Shown here: positions 26,390 to 34,933 of the stretch, piece after piece
Layout: each line of letters opens with the position of its first letter
Numbering within the stretch: the stretch's first letter is position 1
From: CAZJHD01 sp964545855
GTDB lineage: Bacteria > Planctomycetota > UBA1135 > JACQFD01
Reading direction: 5' to 3'
DNA length: 64,000 nt
NCBI GenBank assembly: GCA_964545855.1
Contig: CAZJHD010000017.1
Location: 1-64,000, forward strand
Notes under the pieces: generated by a model
Seen by the model: the letters and a program-made list of their open reading frames with translations, nothing else
Told to the model about the DNA's origin: nothing
Database searches by the model: none
Program-made: the position numbers and the translations under genes

Positions 26390-27663
26390 GCCTCGGTCTC
26401 TCCATCGGCCGCACCGTGAGCCTCGGTCTGCGGAGCCTCCTGCAGCACCGCCTGCGGGCGGCGCTCACCATGCTCGGAGTGCTCTTCGGCGTGAGCTCGG
26501 TGGTGGCCATGCTCTCGATCGGAGCGGGCGCGAAGTGGGAGGAGCAGCAGCAGATCCAGCAGCTCGGCAGCACGAACCTGCTGATGCGCAGCGTGAAGCC
26601 CGCCGAGAGCTCGCGCGGCGGGGGCAGCCGCTCCCAGTTCATCAGCATGTACGGGCTCGTCGACGAGGATCTCGAACGGATCTCCAGGATCCCCGGCATC
26701 GAATCGGTCGTGCCGGTGCGCGAGCTGCGCGAGGACGTCCGGGTCGGAGAGAAGTGGCTCGCGCCGCGTGTCCTGGCGACGCTCCCGAGCTACATCGAGG
26801 CGACCGGACGCATCGTGGCGGAGGGGCGTTTCCTCTGCGAGGAGGATCAGTTTCGCGGCGCGAACGTCTGCGTGCTCGGCAGCGAGACCGCGCGGCAGCT
26901 CTTCACCTTCACGGACCCGCTCGGGGAGATCGTGCGCATCGGAGCGGACTGCTTCCGCGTCGTCGGCATCCTGGTCCCGCGCGCGTCGACCACGGGCACG
27001 CAGTCGTCGCTCAACGTCACGACCTCGGGGGAGATCTTCGTGCCGCTGCGCACCGCGCGGCGCTGGTTCGGCGAGATCACGATGAAGATCCGCCCCGGCA
27101 GCCGCGAGATGGAGCGCGTCGAGCTCCACGAGATCATCGCCCGGGTCGCGTCGCTCGATCAGGTGGAGCCCGTCGCGGAAGCGGTTCGCGAGGTGCTCCG
27201 CAAGTACCACACGAACAACGACTACGAGCTGGTGGTGCCCCTCGAGCTCCTGCTCAAGGCGCGGGAGACGGAGCGCATCTTCACGATCACGCTGGCGGCG
27301 ATCGCCGGGATCTCGCTGCTCGTGGGCGGGATCGGGATCATGAACGTGATGCTCGCGACGGTGACGGAGCGCACGCGCGAGATCGGCATCCGCCGCGCTC
27401 TCGGCGCGAAGCGCCGCCACATCGTCGCCCAGTTCCTGGTGGAGTGCGTCGTCCTCTCGGCCACGGGCGGCTTCCTCGGAATCGGCCTCGGGGTGGTGAT
27501 CCCCGAGTTCGTCGAGAGGTGGGGGAACATGAGGACCATCGTGGATCCCTTCTTCGCGGTGTTGGCCTTCGGGATCTCCGTCGGCGTCGGGATCGTCTTC
27601 GGCCTCTATCCCGCGTGGCGCGCCTCCGTCATGAATCCCGTCGAGGCGCTCCGGCATGAGTGA
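26386..27663 (+). CDS. MacB-type ABC transporter permease (FtsX family)
   Basis: A 425-residue permease. Helix 1 (LRAALTMLGVLFGVSSVVAML), a periplasmic MacB_PCD domain of about 220 residues, and three C-terminal helices with GGIGIMNVMLATVTERTREIGIRRALGA and ASVMNPVEALRHE. The motif set is that of MacB and related antimicrobial-peptide or macrolide exporters, acting through mechanotransmission with the adaptor and TolC encoded upstream. The GTG start overlaps the ATPase stop. Confidence 0.92.
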   Translation: MSLGLSIGRTVSLGLRSLLQHRLRAALTMLGVLFGVSSVVAMLSIGAGAKWEEQQQIQQLGSTNLLMRSVKPAESSRGGGSRSQFISMYGLVDEDLERISRIPGIESVVPVRELREDVRVGEKWLAPRVLATLPSYIEATGRIVAEGRFLCEEDQFRGANVCVLGSETARQLFTFTDPLGEIVRIGADCFRVVGILVPRASTTGTQSSLNVTTSGEIFVPLRTARRWFGEITMKIRPGSREMERVELHEIIARVASLDQVEPVAEAVREVLRKYHTNNDYELVVPLELLLKARETERIFTITLAAIAGISLLVGGIGIMNVMLATVTERTREIGIRRALGAKRRHIVAQFLVECVVLSATGGFLGIGLGVVIPEFVERWGNMRTIVDPFFAVLAFGISVGVGIVFGLYPAWRASVMNPVEALRHE

Positions 27664-28990
27664 GCGCGTCGCGGCGGGGGGCGCCGGTCACGTGCTGCGT
27701 CGCGCGCGTCGATGGCTCGAGGTGGGGCTCTGGGCCGACGACCTCCGCAGCCTCCCGCGATGGCGCGCGCTCCGTCTCGGCTCCCTGCGCGTCGCGACGC
27801 ACGTTCTCGGCAGCTTCGGGAAGAATCTCGGCGGGATCCGTGCCGCCGGGCTCAGCATGATCACGCTGCTCTCGATCGTGCCGATCCTCGTGCTCGTCTT
27901 CGGAGTCGCGAGCGGCCTCGGCTACCGGGAGAAGCTCGACGAGCTGATCGTGGAGTGGACCGCGGGCTTCCCCGCCAACACGCGCGAGGCGATCGAAACG
28001 GTGCGCGGCCTCGTGAAGTCGACGCGCCTCGGGGCGCTGGGGATCATCGGGTCGCTGCTCCTCGCCTACTCCGCGCTCACGCTCTTCACGCGCGTCGAGC
28101 AGGCGCTCAACTACGTCTGGCGCGCGCGGAAGAGCCGGTCCTGGGCGCGACGCATCGTCGACTTCGTGGCCTTCCTCGTGCTCGTGCCGCTCTTCGGGCT
28201 CGCGTCGATCCTCCTGAATTCGATCTTCGCGAGCGCCGGCGCGCTCCGCGAGACGTGGCCGCTGATCAGCCTCCTCGTGGACGCGGGCGCGGGCGCGATC
28301 CCTCCGCTCCTCATGGGGCTCGCATTCACGCTCCTCTACAAGATCGTGCCGAACGTGCGAGTCCGGTGGATCCCGGCGATGCTGGGTGGGCTCGTCGCCG
28401 GTGCGACCTGGATCATCGTCTACGGCGTGTACCTCCGCTTCCAGGTGGGCGTCGGGCGCCTGAACGCGATCTACGCCACGCTCGCGGCGCTCCCGCTGCT
28501 GCTCGTCTACCTCCAGCTCTCCTGGACCATCCTGCTCGTCGGCGCCGACGTGAGCTTCGCGGTGCAGAACATCCACCGCCTCCGGGTGCTGGAGCATCTC
28601 CCGCCGCCCTCCTTCCGCGACCGCCGCCGCATCGCGATGCACGTCGTCGGAGAGGCGACGCGGCGATTCACCGAGGGCCGCAAGGGAGTCGACGTCGTGG
28701 ACCTGGCGAGCCGCTGCGACCTGCCGGGCGAGTGGGTCGTGCCCGTCGTCGACGACCTCGTCGCCGCCGGTCTTCTCCTGCGGGTCGACGGCGAGGAGGA
28801 CTTCGTCGTCCCGGCGCGGCCGCCCGCTCTCCTGACGCTCGCCGAGGTGGCGCGCGCCGTCGAGGGGCCCGAGAACGACCTCGTGCGGCGGCTCGCCGTC
28901 GCCGATCCCTGCGCCCGCGCCCTCGAGGCGGTGGACCAGAGCCGCGATCGCGAGCTCGGGCCGAGGAGCTTCGACCCGAGCGCAGGCTGA
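27656..28990 (+). CDS. YihY/BrkB family inner membrane protein with C-terminal winged-helix-like domain
   Basis: A 444-residue protein. Six helices span residues about 60-310 with the family motif SLLLAYSALTLFTRVEQALNYVW and the AGATWIIVYGVYLRFQVGVGRLNAIYATLAALPLLLVYLQLSW region. The last 130 residues are soluble and look like a winged helix (VDVVDLASRCDLPGEWVVPVVDDLVAAGLLL). BrkB was once thought to be RNase BN; the function is unproved, possibly transport. The ATG lies eight bases inside the permease gene (ATGAGTGA), so it is translationally coupled to the exporter. Confidence 0.88.
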   Translation: MSERVAAGGAGHVLRRARRWLEVGLWADDLRSLPRWRALRLGSLRVATHVLGSFGKNLGGIRAAGLSMITLLSIVPILVLVFGVASGLGYREKLDELIVEWTAGFPANTREAIETVRGLVKSTRLGALGIIGSLLLAYSALTLFTRVEQALNYVWRARKSRSWARRIVDFVAFLVLVPLFGLASILLNSIFASAGALRETWPLISLLVDAGAGAIPPLLMGLAFTLLYKIVPNVRVRWIPAMLGGLVAGATWIIVYGVYLRFQVGVGRLNAIYATLAALPLLLVYLQLSWTILLVGADVSFAVQNIHRLRVLEHLPPPSFRDRRRIAMHVVGEATRRFTEGRKGVDVVDLASRCDLPGEWVVPVVDDLVAAGLLLRVDGEEDFVVPARPPALLTLAEVARAVEGPENDLVRRLAVADPCARALEAVDQSRDRELGPRSFDPSAG

Positions 28991-29009
28991 CGGCCGGCCG
29001 GCGGCGCGC

Positions 29010-30482
29010 CTACTTCTCGACGTACTTGCCGCCGGTGCCCTTCGCGATCTCGCGGAGCTGCGAGCGGTACCACTCCTTCACGGCGTCGCTCCACTCCGGA
29101 TCGCTCACGGACACCGTGTGGACCACGACCTTGCGGGCCACGTTGCGCCGCTGGAGGTGGTCGACGACGCGGTTCCAGTGGACGTAGGTGCCGTCCTCGG
29201 GCTCGCCGTCCGACATGAGGTAGATCGTGTCGATCTCCGGATCGTCGAGCGCCGCCTGGAGCGCGCCCCAGATGTTCTTCCGTCCAGCGAGGCTCTGCTG
29301 GCGCAGGAACTGGAGCGCGGAGGCGATCGACTTCTCGTCGACGGGCTTGGGCTTCTTCTCCCAGGCGCGGACGTCGCCGGAGTAGGCGTAGACGTTGAAG
29401 AACGTGTTGGCGCGCGGCAGCGCCTCGAGCGTTCGCTTCAGCTCGCCGATCACCTCCTCCATCTTCGAGCCGCTCCCGTTCAGCGACGGGTTCGCCATCG
29501 TGGCGCCCCGGTCGATCAGGAAGGCGACGTGGTCGCTCTCGATGGGGAGGCCGAAGAAGACGCCCGTTCCCTGACTCTCGGCCTCCTTCGCGCCTTCGCT
29601 CTTCGTCGTGGGGGCCGACGGCAGATCGAAGGTGGCCTCGTTCGCCTCCCACCAGCCCTGCCACGCCTTCTGCCCGGCGATGAGCTTCCCGGTGAGGGCC
29701 GCCAGCGCGTGCTCGGCGGCCTGCGCGACGACGCGCCGCGGGTCGCCGACGGCCCCGACGAGGGCCGTGACGGAGTCCTTCGTCCGCACGCTCTGGAGGT
29801 TCTGGACCGCCTGCAGACGCACGCGCCAGTCCTTGTCCGCCAGCGCGGCCTTGGACCGGCCGTAGATCTCCGTGGGGGCGACGCGCGGCAGCACCGCGAG
29901 GACCGTCGTCCGCACGCCGGCGTCCTTGTCGGCGAGCTTCTCGAGATAGCCCTTCGCGTTCTTCTCCGGGTCGCAGAGCCCCCAGGCGACCGTCGCCGTC
30001 GCGCGCAGCATCGCGTCGGCGTGCGTGCGGAGCCCCGCGAGGCGCGATGCCGAGTCGCGCACCGCGAGGCGTCCGAGCGCCCGGGCGGCGGCGATCCGCA
30101 CCTCGACGGCGGGATCGGCGAGCCCCTTCAGCAGGACCTGCGTCTTCTTGGCGTCGGCGTACGCCCCCAGCAGATCGGCGCACCAGGAGCGGACGTCCGC
30201 GTCCTTGTGGGACTCCGCCCAGTCCTCGACGACCCCGATCGCATAGGGATCGCGGAGCTTCTCCAGGTGCTCGAAGACGATGTCCCGGAAGTGGGGCTGC
30301 GATTGGGCGAGGATCTTCAGCATCGCCTCGGCCCCCTCGGCGTTGTTCGCGTCGACGCACATCTGCGCGCCTCGGGTCACGTCGCCCTCCGTGCGGCCGG
30401 CGAGGAGCTTCCGCGCTTCGTCGAGCTTCGGGCCCTGGAGGAGCGGGGGCAGGACGGCGAGGGCGAGCAGAAGGGTCTGCAT
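29010..30482 (-). CDS. Secreted HEAT-repeat plus vWA-domain protein with degenerate MIDAS
   Basis: A 490-residue protein: short signal peptide (MQTLLLALAVLPPLLQG), about 200 residues of HEAT-like helical repeats (VRIAAARALGRLAVRDSASR, VRLQAVQNLQSVRTKDSVT), a linker, and a von Willebrand A domain from about residue 310 (DHVAFLIDRGATM ... IDTIYLMSDGEPEDGTYVHW). The usual metal site D-x-S-x-S is replaced by D-R-G-A-T, so metal-dependent ligand binding may be altered. Exported and probably a protein-interaction module; the target is unknown. Confidence 0.8.
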   Translation of the reverse strand: MQTLLLALAVLPPLLQGPKLDEARKLLAGRTEGDVTRGAQMCVDANNAEGAEAMLKILAQSQPHFRDIVFEHLEKLRDPYAIGVVEDWAESHKDADVRSWCADLLGAYADAKKTQVLLKGLADPAVEVRIAAARALGRLAVRDSASRLAGLRTHADAMLRATATVAWGLCDPEKNAKGYLEKLADKDAGVRTTVLAVLPRVAPTEIYGRSKAALADKDWRVRLQAVQNLQSVRTKDSVTALVGAVGDPRRVVAQAAEHALAALTGKLIAGQKAWQGWWEANEATFDLPSAPTTKSEGAKEAESQGTGVFFGLPIESDHVAFLIDRGATMANPSLNGSGSKMEEVIGELKRTLEALPRANTFFNVYAYSGDVRAWEKKPKPVDEKSIASALQFLRQQSLAGRKNIWGALQAALDDPEIDTIYLMSDGEPEDGTYVHWNRVVDHLQRRNVARKVVVHTVSVSDPEWSDAVKEWYRSQLREIAKGTGGKYVEK

Positions 30483-30697
30483 CGATTCGGGGGGTGGGGG
30501 TGCCGTGGAGCCGACCGGGCTCGGGATCGTACCGGCGGAGGTCGCGGCAGGGCATCCGGGGGCCCCCGACGGCTTCCGAGGGGAACGGGCGGGTGCTACC
30601 CTCTTCGCCCTTTTGCACGGGGGTTCCTCTCCGGCCGCCCCCGGCTTGCAGCCGCTCGGCGCTCGATGCGTGCGCGTCGAGGGCCCGTGCCCCCCCA

Positions 30698-32065
30698 GTG
30701 TTCGACTCCCTGACCCAATCCTTGTCGCGTGCGTTCCGCACGCTCACGAAGAACGACCGCCTCACGGAGGCGAACGTCGACGAGGGCCTCCGTCTCGTGC
30801 GCCAGTCGCTCCTGGAGGCGGACGTGCACTTCACCGTCGCGAAGGAGTTCTGCTCCTCGGTGAAGGAGCGGGTCCTGGGCGAGAAGGTGCTCGAGAAGGT
30901 CTCCCCGGCCCAGATGTTCATCGGGCTCTTCCAGCAGGAGCTCACGAAGCTCCTCGGCGGCGAGACGACGAACCTCGGATTCGTCTCGAATCCGCCGACG
31001 GTCTGGCTCGTCGCGGGCCTCCAGGGCTCCGGCAAGACGACCACCTGCGCGAAGCTCGCCCAGTGGGTGCGACGGCAGGGCAAGAAGCCGCTGCTCGCGG
31101 CCCTCGACGTCCAGCGCCCGGCCGCGATCGATCAGCTCGAGACCCTCGGCAAGCAGCTCGACGTCCCCGTGTTCTCCGAGCGCGGCGGCCGCCCCTCCGG
31201 CATCGGCGAGCGCGCCGTGAAGGAGGCCGAGAAGCGCTTCCTCGACGTGGTGATCCTCGACACCGCGGGCCGGCTCCACGTCGACGACGAGCTCATGGCC
31301 GAGGTGGCCGAGGTGAAGGCGCGCACGAGCCCCCACGCGGTCGTCCTCGTGGTCGACTCGATGACGGGTCAGGACGCCGTGCAGTCGGCGAAGGCCTTCG
31401 ACGACCGCCTCTCGATCACCGGCACGATCCTCACGAAGCTCGACGGCGACACGCGGGGAGGCGCCGCGCTCTCCATCCGCCACGTGACGGGGAAGCCGAT
31501 CCTCTTCGTCGGCGTGGGGGAGAAGCTCGCCGACCTCGATCCCTTCCATCCGGACCGGATGGCGTCGCGCATCCTCGGCATGGGCGACATCGTCTCCCTC
31601 GTCGAGCAGGCGCAGGACGCCATCACCGAGGACGAGGCCGCCGACACGGCGACCAAGATGCTGTCGGGGAAGTTCGACCTCGACGACCTCTACGAGAACC
31701 TCCAGCGCGTGAAGCGCATGGGGCCGCTCAAGAAGGTGATGAACATGATCCCGGGGCTCGGAGCCATGCCCGACCTCGGCGAGCACATCGACGAGTCGAA
31801 GATGAAGCGCAAGGAGTCGCTCTTCACGTCGATGACCTCCTGGGAGCGCCGCCATCCCGAGCGGATCGACCTCTCCCGCAAGCAGCGCATCGCGCGCGGC
31901 AGCGGGAACGCGGTCTCCGAGGTCACCGACCTCCTGCGATCCCTGGACGCCATGCGCAAGCAGATGAAGCAGCTCTCGCGCGTGATGCAGATGTCGTCGA
32001 AGGACCGCAAGCGCTTCCTCAAGGACACCGAGCGCGACCTGCGCGGGCGCGCTGGCCGCATCTGA
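30698..32065 (+). CDS. ffh: Signal recognition particle protein Ffh
   Basis: A 455-residue SRP GTPase. N domain, G domain with GLQGSGKTTTCAKLA, DVQRPAAIDQL, DTAGRL, TKLDGDTRGGAAL, and a methionine-rich M domain (MKRKESLFTSMTSWERRHPERI, ARGSGNAVSEVTDLL) that binds 4.5S RNA and signal sequences. The GTG at 30698 gives the standard VFDSLTQSLSRAFRTL start. A TACCCT box at 30597 lies about 95 bases upstream. It is followed by rpsP, the usual bacterial order. Confidence 0.96.
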   Translation: MFDSLTQSLSRAFRTLTKNDRLTEANVDEGLRLVRQSLLEADVHFTVAKEFCSSVKERVLGEKVLEKVSPAQMFIGLFQQELTKLLGGETTNLGFVSNPPTVWLVAGLQGSGKTTTCAKLAQWVRRQGKKPLLAALDVQRPAAIDQLETLGKQLDVPVFSERGGRPSGIGERAVKEAEKRFLDVVILDTAGRLHVDDELMAEVAEVKARTSPHAVVLVVDSMTGQDAVQSAKAFDDRLSITGTILTKLDGDTRGGAALSIRHVTGKPILFVGVGEKLADLDPFHPDRMASRILGMGDIVSLVEQAQDAITEDEAADTATKMLSGKFDLDDLYENLQRVKRMGPLKKVMNMIPGLGAMPDLGEHIDESKMKRKESLFTSMTSWERRHPERIDLSRKQRIARGSGNAVSEVTDLLRSLDAMRKQMKQLSRVMQMSSKDRKRFLKDTERDLRGRAGRI

Positions 32066-32159
32066 GACACCGCGGCCTCGTCCCCCGCGCCGCTCACCCG
32101 CACACGTCTCCCCACTCTCCCAATCCCCACTCTCCCAACCTCTCCGCAAGGAACATCCC

Positions 32160-32561
32160 TTGGCAGTCGTCCTCCGTTGTCAACGTCTGGGCCGCCGCAA
32201 TCGGTCCTTCTTCCGAGTCATCGCCGCCGACGAGCGCGCGAAGAGCGACGGTCGCTTCGTCGAGATCCTCGGCACCTACGATCCCCTGTTTCCCGACGAG
32301 ACGAAGCAGCTCGTCCTGAAGGCCGATCGCGTGCAGTACTGGATCGGCGTCGGGGCGCAGATCTCCGAGACCGTCCGCAGCCTGCTCGTGCGTGCGGGGA
32401 TCCCCCTGCCCGTCCGCAAGCGCCGCGAGCGCACGCGCCCGACCGGGAAGCCGGGACGGGGCGGCGTCAAGCGCAAGCCCGCGAGGTTCAAGATGACCAA
32501 GAACCAGAAGAAGAAGGCGGCGTCGACGACGCCGGCCGCGGCCGAGCCGAAGGCGGAGTGA
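32160..32561 (+). CDS. rpsP: 30S ribosomal protein S16
   Basis: A 133-residue S16 with a conserved N-terminal domain (VVLRCQRLGRRNRSFFRVIAAD, LGTYDP, DRVQYWIGVGAQ) and an extended Lys/Ala-rich C-terminal tail, longer than the roughly 80-90 residues of E. coli S16. The start is TTG, rare for a ribosomal protein, with AAGGA eight bases upstream (32148-32152). It follows ffh; rimM, trmD and rplS, which usually come next, are not here. The 32066-32159 gap holds two nearly identical CCCCACTCTCCCAA units. Confidence 0.95.
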   Translation: MAVVLRCQRLGRRNRSFFRVIAADERAKSDGRFVEILGTYDPLFPDETKQLVLKADRVQYWIGVGAQISETVRSLLVRAGIPLPVRKRRERTRPTGKPGRGGVKRKPARFKMTKNQKKKAASTTPAAAEPKAE

Positions 32562-32705
32562 GTCCGGGCGGGCGCCGACCGGCGTCCGCATCGCTCGCTC
32601 CCCGAGCCGCTTCCCGAGCCGACGCGCGGCGTGTCCCGAGGACGCGCCCGCGGCCACTCGTCCTCTCCGTCTCCACGACTCCACGCAGCCTTCTCGAATC
32701 ACTCC

Positions 32706-33407
32706 ATGAGCAGTCGGGCCAGTTCCACGGAGGTCCTCGCGATCTTCGCGAAGACCTACAAGAAGTACCGCGGCTTCCAGGGCGTTCCGCTCCTGGAGCG
32801 GCTGGTGCTGATCCTCCTCGGCCGCGACCTGGCACCGACGAAGGCCGATCCCGTCCTGGAGAAGATCAAGAAGGAGTTCGTGAACTGGAACGAGGCGCGG
32901 CTCGCGCGCGTCGAGGACCTGCGCCGCATCATCGCGCAGTCGGGAGCGCCGGACGCCGCCCACCGCGCGATGCTCCTCCGGGAGCTCCTGAGCAAGGTCT
33001 TCGTGCGCCGGCACGCGCTCGAGGCCGATTTCCTCCGCGACGAGGACAAGGACGCCCGAGCCGAGTTCCTCTCGGGGCTCCCGGGTCTCGACTACGCGCA
33101 GTGCCAGGCCTTCGAGGCGTCGCTGCAGGACGAGAAGGGGGAGATCCCGGTGACGCCCCATGCGCAGCGCGTGGCGCAGCGGCTCGGCTGGCTGCCGAAG
33201 GGATCGCCGCCGCTCATGAAGTCGCGGAAGGTCCTCACCGACGCGGCGCACGGCGATCCGGTGAACCTGATCTACGGCCTCGTGAAGGTGGGCGAGGACT
33301 ACTGCCATTCGCGCACGCCGGACTGCCCGCGCTGCCCGCTCCAGGCGGTCTGCCCCACGGGGAAGAAGTGGAAGGAGCCGGCCGGCAAGGCCGGTGCGGC
33401 GGAGTAG
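32706..33407 (+). CDS. Endonuclease III-like HhH-FeS protein lacking catalytic Lys and Asp
   Basis: A 233-residue member of the HhH-GPD superfamily. The C terminus carries a C-x6-C-x2-C-x5-C 4Fe-4S loop identical in spacing to E. coli Nth (CHSRTPDCPRCPLQAVC). The helix-hairpin-helix is LSGLPGLDYAQC, where Nth has LPGVGRKTA; the catalytic Lys is absent. Nth VDTH aligns with VTPH, so the catalytic Asp is Thr. It therefore looks like a DNA-binding but not glycosylase/lyase-active paralogue. It sits where rimM-trmD would be expected after rpsP. Confidence 0.8.
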   Translation: MSSRASSTEVLAIFAKTYKKYRGFQGVPLLERLVLILLGRDLAPTKADPVLEKIKKEFVNWNEARLARVEDLRRIIAQSGAPDAAHRAMLLRELLSKVFVRRHALEADFLRDEDKDARAEFLSGLPGLDYAQCQAFEASLQDEKGEIPVTPHAQRVAQRLGWLPKGSPPLMKSRKVLTDAAHGDPVNLIYGLVKVGEDYCHSRTPDCPRCPLQAVCPTGKKWKEPAGKAGAAE

Positions 33408-33417
33408 GGAGCGGGGA

Positions 33418-34221
33418 TTGGGGCGCAGGCGCGCGCTCGTCCTCGCTTCGGGCTCGCCCCGGCGCAGGGCGCTCCTGCGCGAGGCGGGCTTCCGGTTCCG
33501 CGTCGCCGTCCCCGGCGTCGACGAGACGGTGCCCGCGGGCTGGGGCGCCTCGCGAGCCGCGCTCGAGGTCGCTCGGCGGAAGGCGCGGGCCGTGGCTCGG
33601 CGCATGCCGCCGCGCGCGCACGTCCTCGTCCTCGCCGCGGACACCGTCGTGGCGCTCGGGCGCCGCCTCCTCGGCAAGGCGGCCGACGCGGACGAGGCGC
33701 GCGCGATCCTCGCCGCCCTCTCGGGGACGTCCCACCGCGTGGTGACCGGCGTCTGCGCGATCGCGCTCCCGGAGCGCCGCGCGACGGCCTTCGCCGTCAC
33801 GACGCGCGTCGCCATGCGCCGATGGACGCGCGCCGAGCGCGAGGCCTACGTGCGCTCCGGCGAATGGAAGGGGAAGGCCGGCGCCTACGCGATCCAGGAG
33901 ACCGCCGACCGCTTCGTGACGCGCATCGACGGCTCCCTCACGAACGTCGTGGGGCTCCCCATGGAGCGCGTCGCGCGGCTCCTCGCCGAGGGCGGGACCC
34001 CGGCGCGGCCGCCGGCGCGGACCGTCAGTCGGCCGCGAGCTCGATCCAGAGGAACCCGTCGCGGGCCCGCAGCGGGTCGGGGAGCTCCGCGAAGGCGATC
34101 CCGACGCCGAGGCTCACGGCCTCGCAGCGCAGGTAGAAGCGCCGCACGGGAAGATCCTTCCCCTCGCGGCGGAAGCGGAGCGGGAAGCGCGCCGAGCCCT
34201 CGGCGCCGCTCTCGACCGTGA
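33418..34221 (+). CDS. Maf-like nucleotide pyrophosphatase with a read-through tail
   Basis: Maf/YhdE nucleoside triphosphate pyrophosphatase, which removes dTTP, UTP or modified NTPs. Motifs: LVLASGSPRRRALLREAGF, the catalytic AADTVVALGRRLLGK, WKGKAGAYAIQE and SLTNVVGLPMERV. The TTG at 33418 (with a GGAG a few bases upstream) is preferred because it gives MGRRRALVLASGSPRR; GTG 33394 is an alternative. The Maf fold ends near residue 195, but the frame continues through an Arg-rich 65-residue tail antisense to the convergent lipoprotein gene, stopping at 34221. The tail is probably not functional. Confidence 0.85.
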   Translation: MGRRRALVLASGSPRRRALLREAGFRFRVAVPGVDETVPAGWGASRAALEVARRKARAVARRMPPRAHVLVLAADTVVALGRRLLGKAADADEARAILAALSGTSHRVVTGVCAIALPERRATAFAVTTRVAMRRWTRAEREAYVRSGEWKGKAGAYAIQETADRFVTRIDGSLTNVVGLPMERVARLLAEGGTPARPPARTVSRPRARSRGTRRGPAAGRGAPRRRSRRRGSRPRSAGRSAAREDPSPRGGSGAGSAPSPRRRSRP

Positions 34222-34519
34222 GCGACGACGCCGGCACGTCCAGGGGGGAGACCCCGAGGGCCCGCTCGCCGGCCGCGACCTCGAGCCCACCGGGAACGGT
34301 CTCGATCCGGATCGCGGGGACCCGCGCGTTCAGGAACACGCCGGGGGGGCCGGGCGCCGCGAGGGCGCGGGGGAGCGGCGCGTAGCGCAACGACTCGGCG
34401 CGCCGGAGGATCTCTTCGACTCCGGCGTCGCCGTCGCGCCCGCAGGCGGCCAGGAGGAGCAGGGCGGCGGCGGCGAGGGAGAGGGGGACGGGTCCGAGGG
34501 CGCGGCGTCGCACGCGCAC
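34025..34519 (-). CDS. Small lipoprotein of unknown function
   Basis: A 164-residue lipoprotein: signal peptide with lipobox LLLAAC after about 24 residues, then a small beta-rich region (FLNARVPAIRIETVPGGLEVAAG ... ARFPLRFRREGKDLPVRRFY). No family recognised. Its 3' 197 bases overlap the extended maf frame on the other strand. Confidence 0.7.
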   Translation of the reverse strand: MRVRRRALGPVPLSLAAAALLLLAACGRDGDAGVEEILRRAESLRYAPLPRALAAPGPPGVFLNARVPAIRIETVPGGLEVAAGERALGVSPLDVPASSLTVESGAEGSARFPLRFRREGKDLPVRRFYLRCEAVSLGVGIAFAELPDPLRARDGFLWIELAAD

Positions 34520-34539
34520 CTTGTACCCGGCAGCCTCCG

Positions 34540-34568
34540 TTGCGGCTCCATCCTTCGGCCGCTACCCT
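34540..34568 (+). promoter_or_regulatory. Candidate rpmE promoter
   Basis: TTGCGG, 17 bases, TACCCT, ending 60 bases before the rpmE ATG. It resembles the promoters of the secreted paralogues (TTGCC-N17-TAGNCT). Confidence 0.55.
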
Positions 34569-34627
34569 CGTCGCCCGTTTCGCCGCCGTCCGGCACCGGT
34601 CGGTCGGCCGAGCCCCTCGCGCCCGCC

Positions 34628-34843
34628 ATGAAGCCCGACACGCATCCGAACTACCAGAAGTGCTCCGTCGTCTGCGGCTGCGGCTCGACGTTCGAGACTC
34701 GCTCGACCGTCGCGCGCATCGCCGTCGACATCTGCTCCTCCTGCCATCCCTTCTACACGGGCCGGCAGAAGTTCGTGGACACGGCGGGACGCATCGACAC
34801 CTTCAAGAAGCGCTACGCGAAGTTCGCGACGAACCCGAAGTAG
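34628..34843 (+). CDS. rpmE: 50S ribosomal protein L31 (zinc type)
   Basis: A 71-residue L31 with the four-cysteine zinc site (CSVVCGCG and ICSSCHPFYTG) and the RIDTFKKRYAKF C-terminal motif. The zinc-binding C+ form serves as a zinc reservoir as well as a ribosomal component. It is followed by prfA, a conserved order. Confidence 0.96.
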   Translation: MKPDTHPNYQKCSVVCGCGSTFETRSTVARIAVDICSSCHPFYTGRQKFVDTAGRIDTFKKRYAKFATNPK

Positions 34844-34884
34844 GGGATCGGCGGTGCAGCGGCGGGCCGCGGTGCTCACGCACT

Positions 34885-34925
34885 GGCGGCCCGCGGTGCT
34901 TCGGATTCCGGCTCGACTCTCCGTG
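34885..34925. repeat. Interspersed repeat family 3, copy 1
   Basis: GCGGCCCGCGGTGCTTC followed by CTCTCCGTGG matches 41493-41529 apart from a 4-bp gap and a few changes. It occupies most of the rpmE-prfA gap. A weaker internal repeat (GGGCCGCGGTGCT) lies just upstream at 34863-34875. Confidence 0.5.
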
Positions 34926-34933
34926 GTGATCCG

